Assembly (NCBI GenBank): GCA_002104895.1
Contig: MCFG01000569.1
Span: forward strand, 1 to 28,613
Length of the DNA stretch: 28,613 nt
Origin: Anaeromyces robustus
Lineage: Eukaryota > Neocallimastigomycota > Neocallimastigomycetes > Neocallimastigales > Neocallimastigaceae
Direction of reading: 5' to 3'
Below the pieces are notes generated by a model. It did not search any database, was not told where the DNA came from, and was given only the letters and a program-made list of their open reading frames with translations. Shown here one piece after another: positions 21,893 to 28,613 of this stretch. Both the position numbers and the translations under genes were made by a program. Within the stretch, counting starts at the first letter, position 1; each line of letters starts with the position of its first letter.

Positions 21893-23735
21893 TTACTTCT
21901 TAATCATTTTTTTTCTTTTTGTAGCACTTCTTAATCTTTTATATATACCATCAGATTCTTGATCAGTTTTTCTTTTATTTTTAGAATTAGGTTGATCAAT
22001 TTTTTTTTCATTTTCAGATTCAGGATATTCATTAACTGATATTTTTTTAATTTATTATCACGTTCTTCTATTATACATGAATATGATTATTTTTTGTATT
22101 TAAATTTATTCCTAATAATAAAATATTTCCCTTATATCCATCATTTTTTAAGTCATGATAATATTCTTTTAGATGTATTTGTTTAAGGGCTTTTTTTGCT
22201 GAACCATTCACTTTCAATTCTATTATAATAACTGCTTTATTTTTGTCTTTTGGATAAAATATAAAATCTGCAATTCCTTTTCCTTTACCTACTTCTTCAT
22301 CAACTATATAATTAATCCTAGCATTAAAATAAGCAAACTCAAAAACACGTTTTAAATTACCATGATCCATTTTATCTCTTGGTTTGATTTTTTCCATATG
22401 AGAGTTTTTTAAAATTTTACATATTTCTTCTGGATTTTTTTTTAATGTCATTTTTAACATCTCTTCGGAATTATTTATCATATTATAATAATACTCCAGA
22501 TCATCATTATTTTTAAAACATTTATAAATTTTTCTTCTAATTCTTTATTTGGAATAGAAATTTTTCCGTCATAATAAGTTAAAAATCCAAACGTAACCAT
22601 TTTTGAATATAATTCGGCTTTCAATTTTTTTTCTTTTTTTTTTCATTTGTTTCTTTATTATTTGTTGAGCTATTTAAATTATTTTCTGTTCCAAAACCTT
22701 TTAATTTTAATTTTATTTTATTTCCTTTAATTAATTCTAAAATATCATCTTTTACACCTAAAATATTAAAATTAATTATATTGACTAATTCATCAAAACG
22801 TCCTGTACCATTCCAATAATTTTCAATCCTATCATCGGCTAAAGCATGATATACTGACCATGGATTAAAGATTTTTTCACCGTTATACGCTTTATATCCA
22901 TTATACCAATTTTCTAAATTTTCATATTTAATTTTACTATTTTTATTAATTTTTTTATTTTTTTCACAAAGATCGCGAACTTCTTGTTCCGTAAAACCAA
23001 AATATTGATAATATTTTTTATCTTTAGCATAGAATATTCAGTAAAACAATTTAGGGTTGATTGAGAAAACTCTTTTGCTATTGGTGTTATTCCAGTCATA
23101 TAAGCAAAGGCTGAATAACCTTTATCTTTTATTAATGATTTCAAAAATCGAATATATTTAACTTTTTCTTCAGGAGAAAAGTCATTATTAGAAATTAAAT
23201 AATCCCATTCATCAATAATAATAATAAATCTATCTCCTGTTTTATTATATATATTTTGTATATTTTCAAGTATATCATTACTAAGGTTATTTGATACATT
23301 AGGTTCTGGATAAAATTCTATAATATCTTTTTTCAAAATATTATTAATTTTTTGTTTAAATTCCTCACATTCTTTGCCTGAAAAAAGATCAGATGAAAAA
23401 TCAAAATATAAGGTATGATATTTTCCTTGAAATTCTCTATACTGTTTTATTTCTTTTTTTTTTTTAGTTTCATCTGAACTTTTTCCTTTGGAAACTTTAA
23501 GTTTATCAAATATTTCTTGAGAATCAAATCCAATACTATAATATGTAGTTAACATGGCAGCTATTGATGTTTTCCCAAATCTTCTTGGTTTTGTAATACA
23601 TACATTATTACTGCCATCTTTATCGATTAATTTATTAAAATCATTTATAATATTTGATTTATCAACAAAGAATTCTTGGTTAAGTAATTTTTTAAATTTG
23701 TCATACATGTTTCTATTATCAATTATGAATCCCAT
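21893..23735 (-). pseudogene. AAA-ATPase-like / PD-(D/E)XK nuclease, copy C, frameshifted
   Basis: Alignment by eye to copy B gives colinear similarity from ATG 23735 to the stop equivalent at 21893, but the frame breaks repeatedly. An N-terminal frame (22914-23735, 273 codons) carries TKPRRFGKTS and IIIIDEWDYL. A separate frame (22071-22481) carries the nuclease motifs ADFIFYP and IIIELK. Relative to copy B I see single-base losses at about 23023 (CTTTT to CTTT before AGCATAG), 22640 (T-run), 22510, 22045 and 22088. Several are in homopolymers, so read errors cannot be excluded; if all are errors this would be a second full-length gene. The segment between the Walker motifs (about residues 115-168) differs from all other copies. 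Confidence 0.85.
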
Positions 23736-23792
23736 TTTTTTGTATTTTACTATCTTTTTTTTATTTTTATAATAAACAAAATTTTTTAAAAA
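23736..23792 (-). promoter_or_regulatory. Conserved 5' flank of ATPase copy C
   Basis: Same TATA-like TTTATTATAAAA element and A-rich leader as copies A and B, with a few extra bases. Inferred function only. Confidence 0.3.
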
Positions 23793-24166
23793 TATTTCTC
23801 TTGAATTATATTTTTAATGAACAAATTTTAATTTATTAAAAATAAAATAAATAATAATAATTTATTAATTTATTTTATTATATATATATAGTAAATATCT
23901 TCTATTTATGTAAAAAAAATAAAAATAAAAACAATAATATATATAATAATTACCTTATAATTTTTGTAAAAATAAAATATTATGAATTAAATATATGCTT
24001 TTATTTTTTATTTATATATCTTTGAAATTTTTGATGTTAGATATGAAGTCAATTTATATAAAGAGTTACATTTTAGTTAGAATAAAATAAAAAAAAAAAA
24101 ATGTAAAAAAAAATTATAAAAAATTTTATAGATTATTATTATTATAACAAATAATAATAAAAATAT

Positions 24167-24233
24167 TAGAATAAAATAATTTTTTTCATACATTATGAAG
24201 TAATTTATATTATATATATTATTATTAAATATT
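24167..24233. other. Small local inversion (about 67 bp) relative to the other units
   Basis: Where the other spacers (for example about 14795-14865 and 19178-19248) read AATATTTAATAATAATATAT...TTATTTTATTCTA, this copy reads the reverse complement, TAGAATAAAATAATTTTTTT...ATTATTATTAAATATT. Both flanks remain in normal orientation (AATAATAAAAATATT and CTTAAAATATATA). Confidence 0.8.
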
Positions 24234-24377
24234 AACTTAAAATATATATATTAAAAAATATATAATTAAAATTTAATAACAATATAATCTTAATATATTA
24301 TTATAATAAATAATAAAATATTAATATTAATAATAATATATGTAATATAAATTAATTCATATCATGTGATAAATTAT

Positions 24378-25372
24378 TGGATTGGTGCGTTTGGTTGCTT
24401 TTAATAGTATAAATTCTATTTTATTAATTATTTAAATTTTTTATTAATTCTATTTTATTAATTATTTTGCTTTATTATTTAATTTTTTATTAATTCTATT
24501 TTATTAATTATTTTGTTTTATTAACCAGAAAAATACCTCCGAACTAAATCATTCCAAGACGAAGGATTATTAAATTGAAAAATTCTTTTAAAAAAAAAAA
24601 AATTATAAAAATTAAATAATTTTAAATAGTTATTTAATATCTAATATATATGTATATAAGAATTATTTAAAATAATAATATATTTAACTATATAATAATA
24701 TATGAATTATTATATATAGTAATACATTTAGCTATATAATAATAATAAATTATTACTATATTTTGATTATACTTTAATATACGATAATTTATGAGAATAT
24801 TAAAATATATATATTAATAATATATTGTATAATATATAAAAATAAAAGAACTATTTAATTTAATATAATAAAGAATTTATGTTTAATATTTAATAAAATT
24901 ATCAATAATAAATTATTTTAATAATAATAATTAAAAAAATGTGATAATAAAAAAAAAAAAAAAAAGGTCTAAATTATAATTGATAGGTTTCCTTGATTAA
25001 CATTATTATATATTGGATCCATTATTAAATTAAAGTACATCTTAAATGTATGAGAATTACCAAAGAGAGTTGACGTCGAAATAGTAAGACAAAGAATTTT
25101 TTTTATTCATATCTTTTTTCATCTAATTTAACGACTTGTATGAATAAAATAAGTTTTATAAATATTGGTAAAACCAAACAAGAATTTTCATAGTGAGTTA
25201 AAGAAAAAAAAAATTCTTTTTTTTTTTTTGAAATACACGCTAATAGATTTAATTTTTTTTTTAAAAAATAAATACTAATAATAATAAATGATAATAATTA
25301 ATAATAAATAATAATAATAAATAAATCATAATAATAAATAAATAGTAATAATAGCAGATAATAATATTAACC

Positions 25373-25403
<31 letters not shown>

Positions 25404-27849
25404 ATTGGTCTTTGTATTATTGTAATATCAATGATTATTTGTATAAGAATTATTGTTTTTTAATTCAACATTTTAGATTTAACAATTTTTATTTTAAAAT
25501 AAATATCAAATATTTTATTTTATTAAAATATAAAAATCTTTTCAATAAGTAAGAAAAAAAAAAATAAATAAAAATGATCTGTTTTCTATATATCATTTGG
25601 AATTCAATTTTATCATAAAGGAAATTAATAAAAATTCGAAAATATAATAAAAATAATTTTAAGAATGAATTTTGTCAAATATATATATATATATTTATAT
25701 ATTTTAAACACTTAAATATTATTTATTAAAGGCTTATTCAATACAAAAATTATTATTAAAATAGAAAAAAAAAAGTATATTAAATTTTTTTATTAAGAAT
25801 TTAATTCGAAATTCAAAATATTATTTTATTATTATTATTTAAAAAAAAAAAAGTTTTGTTAATATTTATTTTATTTTATTTTATTCTAGTTTAATCTTAA
25901 TAGAAATAATAAATATTAAAATAAATTGAATTATTTTATATTTTGATATACCTATTTATTATTACGCAATATTTTACATTATTATTATTATTATTATTAT
26001 TATTTTATTCAATGCAATAAATATAAATATAATAGATACATTTTTACGCCAACTGATACATTAAAAGTTATGAATTTAAATTTAAAAAAAAAAAAATATT
26101 AATACATTTATTTTTGATTTATATATACTATTAGTTTATTTTATTATTTTTTGTATCACTTCTTAATCATTTTTTTTTTCTTTTTGAATCACTTCTTAAT
26201 CATTTTTTTTTTCTTTTTGAATCACTTATTAATCATTTTTTTTCTTTTTGTAGCACTTCTTAATCTTTTATACACACCATCAGATTCTTGATCAGTTTTT
26301 CTTTTATTTTTAGAATGATATTCATTAACTGATATTTTTTCTAATTTATTATCACGTTCTTCTATTATACATGAATATAATTTATTTTCTGTATTTAAAT
26401 TTATTCCTAATAATAAAATATTTCCCTTATATCCATCATTTTTTAAGTTATGATAATATTTTTTTCGATGTATTTGTTTAAGGGCTTTTTTTGCTGAACC
26501 ATCCACTTTCAATTCTATTATAATAACTGCTTTCTTTTTGTTTTTTGGATAAAATATAAAATCTACAATTCCTTTTCCTTTACCTACTTCTTCATCAACG
26601 ATATAATTAATCCTAGCATTAAAATAAGCAAACTCTAAAACACGTTTTAAATTACCATGATCCATTTTATCTCCTGGTTTGATTTTTTCCATATGAGAGT
26701 TTTCTAAAATTTTACATATTTCTTCTGGATTTTTTTTTAATGTCATTTTTAACATCTTTTTGGAATTATTTATCATTATAATAATACTCCAGATCATCAT
26801 TATCTTTTAAAACATCTATAAATTTTTCTTCTAATTCTTTATTTGGAATAGAAATTTTTCCGTCATAATAAGTTAAGAATCCAAACGTAACCATTTTTGA
26901 ATATAATTCGGCTTTCAATTTTTTTCTTTTTTTTTTTCATTTGTTTCTTTATTATTTGTTGAGCTATTTAAATTATTTTCTGTTCCAAAACCTTTTAATT
27001 TTAATTTTATTTTATTTCCTTTAATTAATTCTAAAATATCATCTTTTACACCTAAAATATTAAAATTAATTATATTGACTAATTCATCAAAACGTCCTGT
27101 ACCATTCCAATAATTTTCAATCCTATCATCGGCTAAAGCATGATATACTGACCATGGATTAAAGATTTTTTCACCGTTATACGCTTTATAACCATTATAC
27201 CAATTTTCTAATTTTTCATATTTAATTTCACTATTTTTATTAATTTTTTTATTTTTTTCACAAAGATCGCGAACTTCTTGTTCCGTAAAACCAAAATATT
27301 GATAATATTTTTTATCTTTTAGCATAGAATATTCAGTAAAACAATTTAGGGTTGATTGAGAAAACTCTTTTGCTATTGGTGTTATTCCAGTCATATAAGC
27401 AAAAGCTAAATAACCTTTATCTTTTATTAAGCCTTTCAAAAATCGAATATATTCAACTTTTTCTTCAGGAGGAAAGACATTATTAGAAATTAAATAATCC
27501 CATTCATCAATAATAATAATAAATATATCTTTTGATTCAATATGTAAATATTGTAAATTATAAATTAAATTATCAATTTTATCCTTTTCATTATTATTTA
27601 ATATATTAGATTTTGGATAAATTTTCTTGATATCTTCTTTCAAAATTTTATTAATTGAATCTAAAAAATCGTTTAAATTATTGCGTTTATAAAGTTCAGA
27701 TGAAAAATCAAAATATAAGGTATGATATTTTCCTTGAAATTTGCTATATTGTTCTATTTCTTTTTTTTTTTTCAGTTTCATCTGAACTTTTTCCTTTAGA
27801 AACTTTAAGTTTATCAAATATTTCATGAGAATCAATTCCAATACTATAT
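24378..27849. repeat. Segmental array, unit D (right end truncated)
   Basis: Repeats the unit order: GTGCGTTTGGTTG block at about 24384, a short minisatellite, ACCAGAAAAATACCTCCGAAC near 24525, TGACGTC at 25071, (AATA)n near 25375, the empty LINE site near 25755, (ATT)n near 25977, and the stop-codon minisatellite (about 26149-26265). Similarity ends inside the ATPase gene at about 27849. The spacer 24590-26145 has no gene. Confidence 0.85.
26222..27849 (-). pseudogene. AAA-ATPase-like / PD-(D/E)XK nuclease, copy D, lacking the Walker A end
   Basis: Similarity to copies B and C runs from the stop equivalent (TGA, 26222-26224) up to about 27849, then ends abruptly. The first 66 or so residues, including TKPRRFGKTS, are missing, so ATP binding would be lost. 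A C-terminal frame (26222-26800) carries VDFIFYP (Ala to Val next to the catalytic Asp), IIIELK and the basic tail KRLRSATKRKKM. Breaks lie at about 26775 (two bases lost relative to copy B) and about 26925-26937 (T-run). The region between the Walker motifs (NNLNDFLDSINKILKEDIKK) matches copy A, not its neighbour C. A run of 12 T at 27761-27772, one longer than in copies A and B, changes the frame near the break. Confidence 0.85.
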
Positions 27850-28156
27850 TAGGGGTTACTTCATAGGAATAACATCCATCGTCATTAGGTTGATCACTAA
27901 TAGATTGACGTATTTGATAGGAAACTGAATTGGATTCTATTTTACTATAAATAGTTTCATTTGATATAGTTTTAGCTTCTTCAATAGATAGTTCATTCAT
28001 GATCGAGTTAGAATAACTATTACCAAAGGTTCTACCATTAGTTTCAGTATTTGATTCAGTATCTTGTTCTTCCCATCCATTATCAACCGTATAAGTATTA
28101 GATAATAAATTAGATATACTGTCACTGACAGAATCTTCTTTAGTAGATGCTTTCAC
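26915..28156 (-). CDS. Chimeric ORF: Ser-rich unknown protein joined to truncated AAA-ATPase-like sequence
   Basis: An open frame of 413 codons crossing the array boundary. The first part (28156 to about 27850) is acidic and Ser/Asn-rich (KEDSVSDSISNLL, GWEEQDTESNTETNGRTFGN) and belongs to the upstream unknown gene. From about 27849 the DNA is ATPase copy D, but read out of frame for about 26 codons (NIVLELILMKYLINL...). At the 12-T run the frame shifts and true ATPase sequence appears (EIEQYSKFQGKYHTLYFDFSS, IIIIDEWDYL, TEQEVRDLC), ending at a T-run frameshift. The start shown is GTG and overlaps the end of the upstream frame by 17 bases in another phase. I read it as a fusion pseudogene; expression is unknown. 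Confidence 0.6.
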   Translation of the reverse strand: MKASTKEDSVSDSISNLLSNTYTVDNGWEEQDTESNTETNGRTFGNSYSNSIMNELSIEEAKTISNETIYSKIESNSVSYQIRQSISDQPNDDGCYSYEVTPNIVLELILMKYLINLKFLKEKVQMKLKKKKEIEQYSKFQGKYHTLYFDFSSELYKRNNLNDFLDSINKILKEDIKKIYPKSNILNNNEKDKIDNLIYNLQYLHIESKDIFIIIIDEWDYLISNNVFPPEEKVEYIRFLKGLIKDKGYLAFAYMTGITPIAKEFSQSTLNCFTEYSMLKDKKYYQYFGFTEQEVRDLCEKNKKINKNSEIKYEKLENWYNGYKAYNGEKIFNPWSVYHALADDRIENYWNGTGRFDELVNIINFNILGVKDDILELIKGNKIKLKLKGFGTENNLNSSTNNKETNEKKKEKN

Positions 28157-28613
28157 TATGACCTAAGGAATATCCAATAGAATATCCATTAGTTGTTTCC
28201 TTTTGATCCATGACACTATGAGAATGTGAATTATAAACTGAGTCTTCTTTAGAATTAATTTTAGAACCACCTTTTGTAGATCCTTCCACTTCTGAATTAC
28301 TTGATGAACGAGTACCCGATAAAGCCATTACTAAATCAGCTCTTTCTTGTCTTTCCGTAAAATATTCTTGCATATCATAATTAAAATTAGCCATATTATA
28401 TTGCATTTGTTCGTTTCTTTTATTCCAATACTCAGTTTGATTAAAGTTTTTCCAATTCCACTTTTCTGTTTGATCGAAATTCTTTTGATTCCAATGATCG
28501 GTTTGTTGATAATTTTTTAAATTCCATGATTCAGTTTGTTGATAATTAGCACTATTCCAATATTCAGTTTGATCATAATTCTTTTGATTCCACTTTTCTG
28601 TTTGTTGATAATT
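28140..28613 (-). CDS. Unrecognised protein with 11-residue Asn/Gln/Trp tandem repeats, C-terminal part
   Basis: The frame is open from the right window edge (28613) to a stop at 28140; the 5' part is outside, and the inner ATG at 28406 is not the likely start. At least six perfect-length 11-residue units follow one another (33 bp each), pattern N-Y/F-x-Q-T-E/D-x-W-N-x-K/R, for example NYQQTEKWNQK and NFDQTEKWNWK. Two decayed units follow (NEQMQYNMANF, NYDMQEYFTER). The 11-residue spacing with Tyr/Phe and Trp at positions 2 and 8 suggests an amphipathic helix or hendecad-type coiled coil. Then comes a Ser/Gly-rich tail (LSGTRSSSNSEVEGSTKGGS) with KEDSV...SHSHS, a motif that recurs as KEDSVSDSIS in the next frame. 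One base of phase at about 28145-28152 separates this ORF from the continuing Ser-rich sequence, so the gene is frameshifted or misread there. I do not recognise the family. Confidence 0.7.
   Translation of the reverse strand, partial: NYQQTEKWNQKNYDQTEYWNSANYQQTESWNLKNYQQTDHWNQKNFDQTEKWNWKNFNQTEYWNKRNEQMQYNMANFNYDMQEYFTERQERADLVMALSGTRSSSNSEVEGSTKGGSKINSKEDSVYNSHSHSVMDQKETTNGYSIGYSLGHSESIY

Larger units (their letters stand above)
20012..24377. repeat. Segmental array, unit C
   Basis: Same order as the other units: the GTGCGTTTGGTTG block at 20012, ACCAGAAAAATACCTCCGAAC near 20201, TGACGTC at 20749, (AATA)n near 21055-21101, the empty LINE site near 21450, (ATT)n near 21671, the three-unit stop-codon minisatellite (about 21854-21940), the broken ATPase copy and its 5' flank. 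The spacer 20270-21850 has no gene. Confidence 0.88.

Noticed and set aside
12961-27849. Bacterial defence island or bacterial contamination
   Set aside because: The genes are embedded in AT-rich spacers with LINE insertions, poly(A) tails and a basic nuclear-type tail, with no operon structure or ribosome binding sites.

Overview
The window looks like a scaffold piece from a very AT-rich eukaryotic genome. Long asparagine and isoleucine runs made of AAT/ATC/ATA triplets sit inside coding regions. There are LINE-type retrotransposons and several copies of an AAA-ATPase-like / PD-(D/E)XK nuclease protein, a bacterial-type family that is expanded in anaerobic gut fungi. I infer Neocallimastigomycota (Piromyces/Neocallimastix-like); a dictyostelid fits the base composition but fits the ATPase family less well. 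No tRNA, rRNA or CRISPR array was recognised.

Layout. (1) 1-4283: a LINE on the + strand, cut by the left window edge. It carries an endonuclease remnant, reverse transcriptase and C-terminal zinc-binding region, but AAT/ATC repeats have grown inside it and the frame is lost between the RT catalytic motif and the downstream part. (2) 4284-6857: gene-free AT-rich DNA with A/T-tract tandem arrays, an exact 68-bp duplication, several hairpins and a 15-bp triplicate. (3) 6858-27849: a tandem segmental array of four units of about 4.2-4.4 kb plus one partial unit. Each unit has a non-coding spacer and one minus-strand ATPase/nuclease gene. Copy A (12961-14373) has lost the nuclease domain but kept the basic tail. 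Copy B (16927-18762) is full length. Copy C (21893-23735) has several single-base losses. Copy D (26222-27849) is truncated and fused to unrelated sequence. (4) 8524-12430: a second LINE on the minus strand inside unit A, with a 12-bp target duplication, a 27-nt poly(A) tail and a structured 5' end. Its 1011-codon ORF is intact but lacks reverse transcriptase. (5) 27850-28613: the 3' part of an unrecognised minus-strand gene encoding perfect 11-residue Asn/Gln/Trp repeats, joined to the array.

How the parts relate. Units B, C and D preserve the empty insertion site of the second LINE, so its boundaries can be read directly. That element has RNA-binding-like and endonuclease regions but no RT, so its RT must come from elsewhere if it still moves. 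The ATPase/nuclease copies share nearly identical flanks but differ sharply in one internal segment between the Walker motifs. They also share a lysine/arginine-rich C-terminal tail that could be a nuclear localisation signal on a horizontally acquired protein. The function of the ATPase/nuclease family is not established.
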